From Thamnaconus septentrionalis (taxonomy: Eukaryota > Chordata > Actinopteri > Tetraodontiformes > Monacanthidae), in assembly GCA_009823395.1 (NCBI GenBank), contig CM020507.1, positions 13,072,001-13,136,000 of the forward strand: 64,000 nt of DNA, in the 5' to 3' direction. A program made the position numbers and the translations under genes. The notes under the pieces were generated by a model. It saw only the letters and a list, made by a program, of their open reading frames with translations, was not told the DNA's origin and ran no database searches. Each line of letters begins with the position of its first letter. Position 1 is the stretch's first letter. Shown in pieces: positions 50,176 to 62,700 of the stretch.

Positions 50176-51539
50176 TGTTCTCCCCACACTTTTTATTTTT
50201 GCATGCATTTGCATTTCAAGACAACGCTCCCATTACATCAAATCTGCGAGACTGGCGGCAGCAGCGCCCCAAAGCCCAAATATTCCTGTCGAAAATTTGA
50301 GATTCAGTCGTTGCCACGTTTATTTGTACAGCAGCATCTGCTGGTAAAACTAAAAAAAAATCCCCCTCCTGGGATTAACAATGGCAAGTTAAAGGTTTTT
50401 AAATAAATCTACTTTTTCCCCCCTATGTTTAATCATTATTGCATCTATTTTCCTTCACAACTTTGAGTGAAAAGTTTCTAAGCTTCAGTCAAACTTTTTT
50501 TTTTTTTTTTTTTTGGGGGCTTCTCACAAAGAGTTTTCTACCTTCGTAAAACATCCATCATTCAACAAACAGGCGCCGTTGGTGACAGTGCTCGGATTTG
50601 ACGGGAGCGTTTTGATTTGATGAATCTCGACGTTCGTTCCAGACCGATGCGGGGCGAGAGTTTTTGCAACCGTATCGGTTTAATCAGTGCCCTCTGTGTT
50701 TTTTTTTTGTTTTGTTTTTTTTCCCACATCAATAACAAGCTGTTCCAGGAACGGCAGCCCCGACAGAAAGACGGAGGCAGGCAGAGGCAAGTGAAATGCT
50801 AATGAACTGTTTGAGTCAGACTGCAGTAAATGCAGCGCCGGGGCTTTTAAATCTAGTATCTCTGCGTTTCACCTTGAGATCAAACTCGGGTTTGGCAACA
50901 CTTTCATCAGCCTGCCCGCCAGTTAAACCAACACTGATGATTGCCTTTGCAAAACTTTGTCGCCCGGCCTGGAGCACCGACAGACTGGAGTTCAGCGGCG
51001 TGACAGCAGATCCATTGCACATGTATCAGCACTGCAGCGAGCTTTATTTATTTATTTAACTATTTTTTTTCTGACTTTGCACACCGGTGTGATTAATCGC
51101 CGTGTTGCTATGCGGGGGCTATTATGGTAATGATAAACACTAATTTTACTGCTGTTGATGAGCAGCGCCGAAGATGATGTTGCTACTGTTGTTGTTTGGA
51201 GCGCGCTGACAAATTCAAAAGGCAATAAAGTGCAGCAGGTGGAACAGATTTCAGCAGGCCGTCCGCAATGAGAGCGGCAACTGTTACCCCGGACATAACA
51301 GTAAGAGTGTGAGCGCTGACGCTGATGAGCGGCAGTTTCAAGACGAGTAGTGACACTCTGATGCGAGGTATTCTGCTCCAAAACAGACACAACGTTCTTT
51401 TTTTTTACATTTTCCAAGTATGGCTCTCTGGGTTACAGCCGACTAGTTTTCCTCAGTAACTGGAGGCAGGCGGTGTTTTTATTGTGCTTTGTTCCTTTAT
51501 ATGTGCCTCAGTATTTCTGTCGTGATGTTTTGGCCAAAG

Positions 51540-51760
51540 GTCAAAGTTCAAAGTTTGGCCCCGACAACACAAATTCACTCAGTTGGGCAACATCAGCCCC
51601 TGAACACCTTCGCTATAGCTGCTCCCACCCTCTGGAACTCTCTCCCAAAATACATTTGTGACTGTACTGACCTACCCAGTAGTGCCCACCTTCAAATTCC
51701 ATCTCAAAACCCACCTGTTCAGATCTGCTTTTAACATCTGATTCATTGCCCTGTGGTGCT
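51540..51760 (+). mobile_element. Frameshifted 3' fragment of a LINE reverse-transcriptase ORF (L2/CR1-like)
   Basis: One frame reads FAIAAPTLWNSLPKYI (from about 51608) and continues to a CTDLP motif. The next conserved block, TFKFHLKTHLFRSAFN, is in the +1 frame (from about 51689). Together they match the C-terminal tail characteristic of L2/CR1-type LINE polymerases. The upstream reverse-transcriptase core is absent, as is usual for 5'-truncated copies. The downstream ends in an AT-rich run with an (ATT)n tract near 51840-51856. Dead by truncation and frameshift. Confidence 0.75.
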
Positions 51761-51870
51761 TGTCCTGTTAAGTTATGCACAACATAACTTTACCGTCTTC
51801 AATTTCTTTTCAATTCAATTTAAATAAAATGTATTTTCATTATTATTATTATTTATTAACACTGACTAAA

Positions 51871-52287
51871 GGGCCGTCTACACAAACCCAGGTATTTGTT
51901 GAAATTGTGTGTTTCTCTGTTTGGCTTTTCATTCACACGTAACCGCAGTTGAAAGGTTCTGAAACCTGAGTTGTTTTTTTTTTTTTGTAACTGGAGTCCA
52001 GGGTGAACTTTTTCGAGAACTCTGGTTACATCAGTCATGTGTGGACGGGAAAACCGAGAAAAACCAACAGTAATCTTTTGTCGCGATTGTTAAACGTCAC
52101 AGTATGAGACGGTAAACAGAGAGGTGTCTCCATAGAGTGATCAGCTGTCGGAGTTGCCATTATAGAGAGGTTAGCCAAAACACTGGTGCTATTTAGCAAC
52201 TTGTCAGCACTTAGTGTGTCGTTGTGCTTTGACCGATGCGACTCCCAATCCACTTTTTGTTGAATATGTATTGTGTGGACAAGGCCC
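51871..52287. mobile_element. MITE-like element with GGGCC...ACAC inverted ends
   Basis: The left end gggccgtctacacaaaccc and the reverse complement of the right end, ggggccttgtccacacaata, form an imperfect inverted pair. Internal phrases gttacatcagtcatgtgtggacgggaaaacc are familiar from a fish repeat family. There is no ORF; a target duplication was not established. Confidence 0.6.
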
Positions 52288-53425
52288 CAAATTTGACTTA
52301 AAACCTAATCTTGTGCCCAAGACTTCCTTCTTTTCTTTTCTCATCTAGTTTGACACTCTGGCTAACAGCTGCGGTGCGAGACGCTGACCATCAACTGAAC
52401 AAAATGCTCCCCGGTGGTCAGTGGCACCGTGGAGCTGCTGCAGTGAACCGTATCAACATTCTGGCCTGTGCAAAGGACCTCCCACCTTTCTGTGGCACAT
52501 ACAGCCGAGTCAATAGACTGTTTGTTTGTTTTTTCCCGATGACCAAGGAACTCGATGGAGTCATGGCAAAAAAAAAACAACAAAAAACATACTATCACAA
52601 ATGGAAAGTCGCAGCTGTGGCGTTGCCTCCGTGTCGATCCACAGTGTAGCCAGACAGAAATAAATAAACAAGGCGTGCGGTCTGTCCCAGAAGTGCAGCT
52701 GTCAGTTACAATATAGCGGCTGAGTCGGTAGTTTTCCCACAGGTCCTCGTTGCCTGTGGAGAACTCATCGCGTCTGCAGGGTGTCGATTGTGTTTTGCCT
52801 GACTTGGTTTGTTAGCTGTGCTGATTGTCGTCTGCCTGCCCTTAAAGGTCCCACCTGATGCAAAACCCCCTCCCCGCTCGCTGCGGCTTCTACACAGTAC
52901 TTGTTGTTATTTGCGTTCGACGGATTCCCAGTAAATTAGAAGGTGTTTCATTTGAGGAGGCGCTGGTCTCTCTCTCGAAACAAATCACGTGCTGATTCTT
53001 GCAAAAAGAAAAGGAAGAAGCGACCGAGGCTCAGTTCGTGGTGTCAGATGAAACGACACGTAACTCATCCTCTCATTAGCTTTTTATGCATTCCAGTGGC
53101 ACAACGCAAACAGGAAGCTTGTTTTTGACCTCTTCACTCTTCCGGTTTTCTCTTTTTCCTTTTAAAGGTTTGTCTCACTCAATTAATGTCATCCCTCTTG
53201 TCATCGATGCCAGCTCTCTGTTCTCTGGCCTCTGGGGAACTGGCTGCTCGGCTACCTTTCCAAAGCTCGGCTCTCCCGGCTCTCTGTTCTTTTTTTTTTT
53301 CTGAAGCGCCAACATAAAACTCAGTGCGCACGGGAATTAAAGTGTCTTTGACGCTCAGCGTTCTAGTCAAGCAAATTAAATGTCATCATTTGTGTGTTGT
53401 TGGTTTTTTTTTGTTCCTCTTGCAG

Positions 53426-53545
53426 TTCGGGGTGAGCGGCCTCACCAGTTTCCTGGAGTTCACCGACAACGGAACCAACCCCAACATCTTCTTCGAGATC
53501 CTGGGCACAAATTATGGAGAAGACAGAGGCAGAGGAGTCAAACGG
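53426..53545 (+). CDS. grid2: GluD2 exon (probably exon 8), human residues ~376-415
   Basis: This 120-bp phase 0/0 exon codes for 40 residues including [17 protein letters not shown] and [18 protein letters not shown]. The acceptor is t-rich (tttttttttgttcctcttgcAG); the donor is cgg|gtgagc. About 70% of residues match recalled human GluD2. A sequon N-G-T at 53468 replaces human N-G-G, so an extra glycosylation site is predicted. The next exon should begin with the equivalent of LGCWNP; I did not find it between 53546 and the window end. Confidence 0.95.
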
Positions 53546-56500
53546 GTGAGCAGAGTCCCTGAGTGCCGTGCCACTGCGAAGGGTGAAGGGACGGGAGGGG
53601 GGATCGTTTCTATGCAGCGTGCATTTCCATAATTCCTGGATGGGGTGCACCTGCTCTCAACATCATTTTCACCTCAGATTTTTTTGCAGGCGTTTCTGGG
53701 TTTTAGCTCTCACACCTCGATGTGTAGAGGAGCAGAGCTTTGGTTCTTTCTCTGAGTTTACTTCCTCTCGTTAACCTGCCGTGTGTGGAGCGGAGGCCCG
53801 CAGAGTGGCAGTTAAAGCACCCGTCCATTTACTTATTAATTCTGTATGTTTAATTCATAATCCCAGCCAGCGTGGCATCAGTGGGGAAAATCACCAGCCC
53901 TTTAATTGAAGAGGGCTCCATCGAGATTGCAAGGCGTTAAAAGTAGTATTTAGTCATCTGAAATACATGATGTGTTTGAATCGGCCTCCTTCGGTGCAAT
54001 CACTCGCAAATCCAGGTGTCCACACAGTTTGTATTTCATTATTGATTTGATTTGTTTCATTTTTACTTCAGGTTGTTTCATTTCTAATTTTACTTGATAT
54101 TGTTTTGTGTTATCTTCATTTTAATATAATTTGCTCGACAAGTCAGACATGAATGCAGAGAAAATGTGTCAAAATAAATTCAAAGTCACCGTGTTCCCAC
54201 ATCTGGGATGCAAATTTAATTGCTTTTATGTGGCTTTGCCAGATCAGATCTCTTCTGTCGCTGCGCCCCTGCTTCAGCTCGGCACATTGACAACAGTAAA
54301 GCGGAAGCTTCCGGTCCGCTCTGTTGTGTTCAGCCCCTCTGGGATGTCTCTGTGTGTTTGATTTTTGATCAGCTTGATTTGTTTTGTTTGATTTCTCTGC
54401 CTAATGGAGAACATTCGGTTTGTGTGGATTAGGTACGTATCTGTGAAAACCAAACCTACATTTAGAAAGATAGGGTAGAGCGAATGCATCGCACAAGCCT
54501 CTATATAGCTTGTTTGGATAGAGAGACATCACGACCAAATTAACAAACACAAACACACACAGCGGCAGCGGCAGCAGAAGCGTTCGCCCTTCATCCCGGA
54601 GGATCGCTTCTCCAATGCGCTTGATACTGTGAGCCGTGATTATGGATAATGTGGCGAGACACTGGCGTAACGCGGTGTGCAATCTCGGACGAAATTAATC
54701 TTAGAGGCGCGGTATAATTACAGTAAGGCACAATTCCCAAATCAGAGAGCGTAATTGCTTCTCAGGGAATTCAGCCAGTTGTTGTATAGCCGTGCGGCCT
54801 CGGTCTCCCTTAACCCTCCGGCCATTTGTCCGTCTGTCGCTGGGATTCAATTAAACACAAACTGTTTTGCAGAGATGCTAATGTTTCCTCTTTGTGATGA
54901 TCTTTGTCTTCAAGCTGAATAATGACAGCAGGGAATCCTGTTACAAGCTACGCTGCGACCAGAGCGAAACAGATACAGTAATGGACAGAAAAACAAAACA
55001 AAACTACAATCAGTGATTGATTGATTGATCAGGTGAACGTCACGAAAGGCGAAAACTCAACCAGCCTCTGCTGCACCGAGAGGGAAGACTAGCTTCCACA
55101 GCGCCCACACGTATGATGCGCTCAATAGCGTCAGAAAGACTGTGGTGCATTCATGAGCGTAGTACATATGTGAACCTACGGATAGACGCTACAGAACGGT
55201 AGTATTACAGTAAACAAGTTCAATAGACAGAAACAACATGGGCTTTCTAACAGTCAGGAAAAGAATACTGCGCTGGTGGAATGCGACTGTTGTCGTGTTG
55301 TGTTTTGTGTCGTCTGTTCACGACACTGTTTGTCTCCGTCCTGATGACCAAGGACACCGACCGTCGCAGCGCACCCTGTAAACCACCACCCGACGCTGTC
55401 CCCTGCAGTGGGCCGATGGCAAGTGGGGAGAGGTTAATTCAAGAGCTCGAAGTTGAATGAATTACTGGGAAAATATTCTCACCCCAGCCACTGTCACCTC
55501 GGGTCCGCGTCGTCTCTCATGTTAACAACAGCGTCGAGCGACAAGAGACGACAATCAGACACTGGGATGTGTTTTTCTAACCGGGGGGGGAAACCTCGGT
55601 GTGAAATGCTTCATATTTTATGAGCTTGTGCTGACCTCTGCCCATTGACTCATTTACTTGTTGTTTGCAAACAACAAAATGGAGCAGAAGAAAAAAGATA
55701 CAAATCAGAATGTGTGTTTCCATCAAGCTTTTTAAATTGTTATTTAAAAACAAAGTGGGAAAATTAAGAGACGCCAGGGCTGGTCAGGTCGGCGCAGTTG
55801 CTGGAGAGATCCAACGTCCAGAAGTTTGTTTGTCAGAGGAAAAAACAGAGTAGAAAAATCTCCTAATGGCTCTTAAATTAATTCCATCTTAATCACGCTC
55901 GGAGAGCGGTGAGTCGATTCTGCTGCCGCCGCATTAGTCACGCCATCATTTTTGCTCAATTAAATGTGTTTTTGTTCTCGAGGTTCCTGCGGTAATGGTC
56001 CTCCATTAAGGAGCCACATTGTGCGTTAAAGACATCACTACTATAACCTGAATTTAATAACCTCCATTGGTTCACGCTATTTACAAAGCTTGTCTGTTGA
56101 TCCTCCGAGCCCTAATGGAGACGACACTCCCGCTGGAGTTTTTAGCCTTTACGTGGTTTTCGTTATGTCTGTTCTTCGCCTACCGGCAGTGACTAGTTGG
56201 TGGCCTCCCGTCGGCAAACACGTCTGAACTCTTGACCCAATTTAAATCAACTCCTTGAATAAATTATCGGTCGTCTTTTTTCTCTCTCTCTCTCTCTCAC
56301 CACATCCTGACGTTATTTACATTAGCCCTCATACTGTATGGAGATGACTTTCCCTTGTATCCCAGAGCTTTCAGCCGCTCCAGACGCCTCCTCTGAAAAC
56401 ATGAATAATGTGTGTGTCCCTGTGTACCTCGCGCACTGAATAATTCACAGCGACTTCAGTTTACGTGGGAAACATGCAAGTTATAGGAATGCGAAAAGGT

Positions 56501-56724
56501 CTCTCTGGTTCCGTCGGTGCACGTTCCCACAGATTATTTCATCAGCGCGTATTATTAGAAACCAGCTTCCGTTTCTCCATCGGCGTCGCCTTTTACCTCC
56601 TTCCTTTTCCCTCTCTGACCCCCGTTGAGAAGCGTGGCCCCTCTAATGAGAGACACACGCACTTCAGTTGCTTTTTCCTATTTCACCTTGATGAAGTCAT
56701 TCCTCCCAGGAACTCCCAGCATCT

Positions 56725-56790
56725 TCCCAGCCTTCCTTCCATCCTTCCTTCCTTCCTTCCTTTCCTCTCCTTCCTCCCTCCACTGGGTCT
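56725..56790. repeat. Pyrimidine-rich (TTCC)n tract
   Basis: ccttccttccatccttccttccttccttcctttcc plus flanking CT-rich sequence; gives a spurious low-complexity frame. Confidence 0.9.
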
Positions 56791-57225
56791 GACTATCTTT
56801 AAATCTAATCCTACCCCAAATCTCTCTCTTCCTGTCTTTTTTTCACTTCTCAACCCACTTCTTTCTAACATCCCCCACTCACACTCCACACACAGAGACC
56901 TGTGCAGCTGTCTAGTGGTCGCTAGCTCGTGATGGCGGCAGCAGCTGAGAGCGTCATAATTGTTTCTGCGACAGTGTAGCAGAATTGGCTTTCTGCTCCA
57001 TTACCCCAGTGCCAATACTGGAGCAGGAACCTATATCGGCGCCACTGCTATGCATCCACAGGCCTGCCGGAGGCCGTTGCTCTCTGCAGGGGCAACAAGT
57101 GTGCAGCGTTGTAATTTCACCATTGGCGACATCTCACCCCCGATTTCCTCCAGTTGTGCTCGTCGTCGCACCTCCAGTCCAGCGCAGCTGATGTGCTTTG
57201 ATTTCAGCCCAGTGGCCGTGCTCTC

Positions 57226-57409
57226 ATTCGCACCTGTGGGTGATTTCGAGATGCCCATTAGCCTCACGTGCACATCTTTGACTGCGTGGGAGGAAGCTGG
57301 AGTACCCCGGAGAGAACCAACTCTGCACAGGAAAGACCCCCAGGGACGAACTCCGAGAGCCCCTTGCTGCGGGGCGACAGCGTTAACCACTGCAGCACCA
57401 TGTTGCCCA
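57226..57409 (-). mobile_element. tRNA-derived SINE fragment with recognisable head (HE1/DANA-like)
   Basis: On the minus strand it starts gggcaacatggtgctgcagtggttaacgctgtcgcc, an A-box-type tRNA-like head of the kind found in DANA/HE1-type fish SINEs (from memory), and continues ggtactccagcttcctcccacgc. The B-box region is decayed. The tail half seen at 16158 is missing. It is the most complete member of the family represented four times in this window. Confidence 0.7.
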
Positions 57410-58606
57410 TGTTAAAGTAATTATTGCTTAATTTGATTAGAAATAACGAAGTTCCCCGTGACGGAAGTAGAAAATAATCAGAGCAGTTGATCGGTGCTAT
57501 TCCTCCTCAACAATGTCTTCAGGGGTTTGTGGTTCTGTTTGAGACACATCCTGCCGCGTTTTTAGCAAACCCTCCTAATTATTGCATGGTCTCGCACTCC
57601 TGACACTCCAAAACCCATCCGGTGGGAATCGCGGGATGCGGCACTCGTGCGTCTGGTGGAGATCAGGGGTGGGAGTGGCGACACAACGGGGTTGAGAAGG
57701 AAGCTTTTGCACTTTTAAAAGCGGCACGATAAAATACGGTCACGGCGAAGGAGGCGTCGGAGAGGGTGACGGGGTAACAACTTCATGGAGGAAGATTGAT
57801 ACCTTGTTTGATTAGGGGAAAGGTTTGATGAAGAGACGGAGATGGCGGATTGAAACAGGCAAACTGGCCAGGAAGACAGATGGGGAGGCGGACAGATGAC
57901 CCTCGTTGCCAAGATCCCGTTTGGTTGAGGGGGAGATTGGAGACGGCCGCGCGGGTCACCGCAAAGTCCCCGTCATTACCATCTTCCTTGCAACACGCGC
58001 CGTCTTTTCGCCCTCGCATCAGCACATATTGTCCATCTTTTGAAGGAGAGGCAGAAATATTCCCCCCCGTCACACGAATCAATGGCCTCGCAAACTGCCG
58101 TGCTCTTAAATTGAGGTCACCTTCAATTATCGTCGACCAGCCTCGTCTGACATATGTGGTAAATTACGCTAAGTGACTTCAGAGGGTCGTGTGACCTCGG
58201 AACACCCCCCTGCCCCCCACCTCCCACTCCCTCTCGCTCCCATGGTCGCGATGTGCACGCACACGTGCACACACACTCACACTCACACACCGTCCTGTCG
58301 TCGCAGGAGAAACATATCTTCCATTAAATGTTGGAAAGATGGAGGGTTTTTTTTTTAATGTGATGGCTTAATGTGCCCAACGACTCAGACACACACACAC
58401 GCACGCGCGCACACACACTCATCTGCCACACTTCACGTCAGCTCATGCACACACCAGCACCGACATTTGCATGAATCTTGTGGCATGTTTGGAATTGCTA
58501 AGCTAACCCTCTTGGCATTGCATGACAATTAACGTCAGTTCATATGACCGTCAGTAGCCGAAGCTTTAAAACACTGGGATTCCCCCTGCTTTAAACTAAA
58601 GACACA

Positions 58607-58607
58607 C

Positions 58608-58642
<35 letters not shown>
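58607..58642. repeat. (CA)n microsatellite
   Basis: acaacacacac run of about 17 CA units; smaller CA/CG repeats occur at 58255-58285 and 58388-58420. Confidence 0.96.
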
Positions 58643-58644
<2 letters not shown>

Positions 58645-59033
58645 TGCATACAGGGTTTGCTGCCATCGAATGTTACCGATATCAGTGACGTTCTAAACAG
58701 AGCTAATCACTGTTGACAGCGGTTCTGTCCTGAAGCTAAGCAATAGCGACACACAGAGCTGTCCTATTGGTTCTTCTTCATGAAGTGTAACAGAGAATAG
58801 ATTTTCTCCACAGACTCACGAATTAACCTACACGGATCAGGATTAGGAGCTGAATTTCACTTAAAGCTTTTAAATTGTCTGCAGGTAGTTAAATAATAAG
58901 AAACATATCTGTATATCTATGCACACATACACACTTATATACATTTCTGGACAGTCTCCGATTTCAATAAATATATCAGAGATTGATTCAAAAATAGCAA
59001 TATTACTTACTACTATGGATTTGCCCACCTCTG

Positions 59034-59795
59034 CTTTTAATTAGGGTTGAAGGATTATGGAAAATAATCTAATTGCGATTTTTTTTTCCCTCAATATTGC
59101 GATTGCGATTTAATTTGCGATTATATTTTTATCTTTCATGTATTTTTCCACAAACAAACAAAAAATGATATGTATTATAATAAACATATCAGATTTATTA
59201 TACACATATTGTTCTTTTTTATAGGCTAGGCTAAAGCTAAGATAAAAGCAAAATGAAGCATGAATTAATATGAAAGACCCTTTATTTATCTACTAGTGTT
59301 TTTATTTTGTTTTTCGCAAGACATTTTAAAAGGGCTTAGAATGATTTTGTTTAGGTCCACACAAAGCACAAAACAGCGACAGCTTCATTCAACCGATGTT
59401 AACACGCTAGCAGCGTTAAAATCGCTATAAGGTCCGACCTTATGAAGCAGCGGTTCGCTGCCAACGAAGACAACTCTGACTGTTGTGGTCCTTGGTGCTT
59501 CGGTAGTCGTTCGGCATTTTTTTTTTTTTTTTCTCTCCCGACACTGTTTTGCTAAACTTCGGCCACCAGTTGGTGGCAACCAGGAAGACCTTTTCCTTGC
59601 ATGTCGCTACGTCCGTTCAGCTCGTCGCAGCATCGACTCCTCTCACTACCTGCTTTGCTTTGCTTCGTGCCGCTCGCAAGTCACGTGACCGGAACTTGCG
59701 TCAATCAAATAGCAGTCTTTGCGGTTAGAAAATCTTGTTTTGTCCTATCACGATTTTATCGCAAATGCAATTTATCGTTCAGCCCTACTTTTAAT
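59034..59795. mobile_element. Complete hAT-like non-autonomous element with perfect 8-bp target duplication
   Basis: The element (59042-59787, 746 bp) is flanked by CTTTTAAT at 59034-59041 and again at 59788-59795, an exact 8-bp duplication as expected for hAT transposition. The left end is TAGGGTTGAAGGAT and the reverse complement of the right end is TAGGGCTGAACGAT (12 of 14). The subterminal regions are full of GCGATT/AATCGC-type motifs on both sides. No transposase frame is present, so it must have moved with enzyme supplied in trans. Confidence 0.9.
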
Positions 59796-62700
59796 CATTA
59801 GTTTTGATTCACATAATCTTTTAACACCAGGACTTACTTTACAACTTACTTTATTGGAAGGAAAACTTCCAGTACCAGCTGTCCAGGATGTCTGGATGCA
59901 TCATTGTTGTTGCATAGAAAACACTTCCCCAATGTGTAGTGTCCCTGTGCTCTTGTGGCTCCGGCCCCTTGGCAGAAGTGAGTTCACACCCTCGCGGCAC
60001 GTGGAGATTTTTGGGTTGAGGATAAACGCTACCGATTGGGTTGTAATAATGACAAACTTTGATCTCATCCTAATAAACATCGCAGAAATATCGGGCCTCT
60101 AAAAAAGGTTAAGCGCATTTCCACCCACGTAAGTCGAGTTAGTGCTTGCAGAAAGCAACAGCAGCAAGAGGCGTCCGTTACAATCAATGTTTCAATGAAA
60201 AAGTCTGAGAAGGGAGGAACCGATTGGCGGAGGATTCCTGTGCGCAGCGTGCAGCTCGCCGACACTGACCTCTCACTCCTCATCAGATCACGGAACGAAG
60301 CGACGCGTCCGCAGCTCGAAAGGGCAGCTCAGACAGCGCTATTTTAGGAGGCTTCGATGACAGGCGTCACCGTGAGAACTTATTATTTCAATTATGTAAA
60401 AGAATGCACTGCGGGGCAAGGGGTGATGGGCGAGTGTAGAGCGGCAGGTACCTGATGAGTCACACAGACACGAGGGCGGGGAGTAGAGGAAGAAATAAAT
60501 AAAAAAAAAGACAGAGATCGGCAGTATGTGAGTCGGAAAATTAGATATATTTAGCGAGTAAAAGGTGGGTAAGGAGCGGTAAATAGATCAGAGGGAGGGG
60601 AGACGCTAGTCTGGGTTAAAACACGGCAAAAAAATTGTGGAGGTGGAAAGATGGAGAGAGAGAGACGGGAGGGAGGTGGGGGAAGAAAACACCTCCGAGG
60701 GGAAGAGATCCCTATTTCCCTCCAATTTTCCAGCCTATTAGGTAGATTTGCATGTATCTTTATTCAGCGTCTCTCTCTCCCACCTCTGGGGGGCAGGTGG
60801 GAGATCGGAAAGAGAGGCCCACAATGAAAGAGGGGAACAGTTGCGGTAAAACATGTACGGCTGAAAAGTAAATGGGCGAAAGGGAAAATATAAATGGGGG
60901 GGTCAGGGGGGGTTATTGATTTAGCCTCTTCACTGACTCTTTCCCTTTGACTTGTTTCCTATTATTTCCATCATGCGGTGCCACAATGGCTCCTCTTTTA
61001 GATTCTGGACGTTCGAGGAGGAGTTTAACAGAATACAACTCAACCTTTTGAAACCACCTAATAACAAATATTCGCTGATTTATAAATAATAAGAAATAAA
61101 GCATTAAATCAGCACCCCTTATTTTCTCATTGCATTTTTGACTTGCCCTGAGGTTTGAAAAATCCAATTAAAAAGCAGAATAAAATAAACAAAATGCGTC
61201 CTCACTTTAAAACCTTAATTGTGCGTCTGCACTTGTGATTGGCTTCAACCAGAACAGGAGTGCTTCATTAGCGCATTTAACAAGGCTCACAGTGCTGAAC
61301 TTGACGCTCCCTTGCATGGGCTCGGCTCCACTGCTTTTCAAATCGGGATGCTAATTCTAGCTCACAAATTGCCTCGGGTGTGTTTGGATCTTTGTTCGGC
61401 ATCGGATGCGCTTAAGCAATGTAGAAAAAAAAAGACATTAAGAAGTGCAGTAAGTAAGGCGGGGTATAACAAAAAAAAATGAGCAGTCAAAAATCTCCCC
61501 AAAAAACACAAAGAAGCGATGGCAGGCGCCTTTAACCGTCGCCTGCTGTCGCACAAAAACCCCGTCGGGAAATTCAGCGTGGTGCCAAAGAAAAACACCC
61601 ATTGTGTAAACAGTGTGGGTACCACCAAACACTTGCCCAGCAGCCAGTCGTCTGCTTTCCTCTGACTGCTAAGACAAGCCAGGAGAAGTTTTATTCCCCA
61701 GGTGCCCCCCTTCGCTTTGCTGCTGTCGTGTCTCCGCCAAGACAGATTCTGTACTGTTACGTAAGGAACCCGAGCGTAAGCACAATCGCTTATTTATTTA
61801 TTTCAGGAAAATGCTGCTATTGCATGTGGAGTGTGGGGAATGTGGCAATGAGGTTCAACTGCGGCGTGAAGTCAGCAAATTTTGGAGTGATGGTGGTTGG
61901 GGGGTGCGGGGTACTTCCAGGGTCATGCGACATCAAAGAACGCCAGAGAAGGTGTTGAAAGTTCCGTATTCTTGCTGTCTTCAGGTCTCTAGTCGACTCC
62001 AGGGTTGCCGCTGTAGCATAAGAACAATACATACAGAGCTGCTCGGTTTGCAAAGCAACTCTGGATAAAATAGTTTTATGGTTGGATTTCAAAGGGCTGT
62101 AGTCGGGTCACGTTGACCTCGGGGGTGCTTCCAAGCTGAAGTAGTTTGGGTTTGGATCGCCTCGCAGTACCGCTTTGCTCATGAAGATCGAAGGCCTCTG
62201 GTGAATAAAGTGGGTAGAAGCCGTTCAGAGCGAGCATTGAAACTTTAAAAATCAATTTTGAAACGGGCTGGAGGCCGATAGAGTGCGTGAAGGGCGTTGG
62301 GTGGTGGCTGATGGAAGATGGGAAACATCGGCACTGCAGTAACCAGCTCTTGAGCCATTAAAAGCATGCATCGTCATTTAGCCCTCTGTTCACAGCCTGC
62401 AGGAACACATACTGGTAAAAAGAGAAGGGAAAGCGTGGAGTTTCCTTGTTTCCAGAGTTCACTGACAGAACACAGACACGGTTTATTATTTGAAAACATG
62501 ATTTTTAAAAAAAAAATAATTCAGGATCTTTGTAGAATGGCAATGATGTACATCTTGGGTGTGCTGCATCTTCAAAGCTGGGAATATTTGCTGACCTCTA
62601 GCCTTGTTTGTTTGGGTGGTAGATGGTAGCAAGCCTCCTGCGGAACAACCTCAGAGAATAAACAACAACTTTCCATTGTGCTCTAGCCACAGTTTTAAAC

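Larger units (their letters stand above)
49367..53425 (+). other. Intron of about 4.1 kb between grid2 exons
   Basis: Runs from gtgcgg to cttgcag. It holds G-run clusters at 50156, homopolymer T runs near 49540 and 50494, a frameshifted LINE reverse-transcriptase tail at about 51540-51760, and a MITE-like element with inverted ends at 51871-52287. No exon was recognised. Confidence 0.85.

Noticed and set aside
56465..57415. 155- and 151-codon + strand open frames
   Set aside because: The first is driven by a pyrimidine-rich tract, the second overlaps an antisense SINE fragment.
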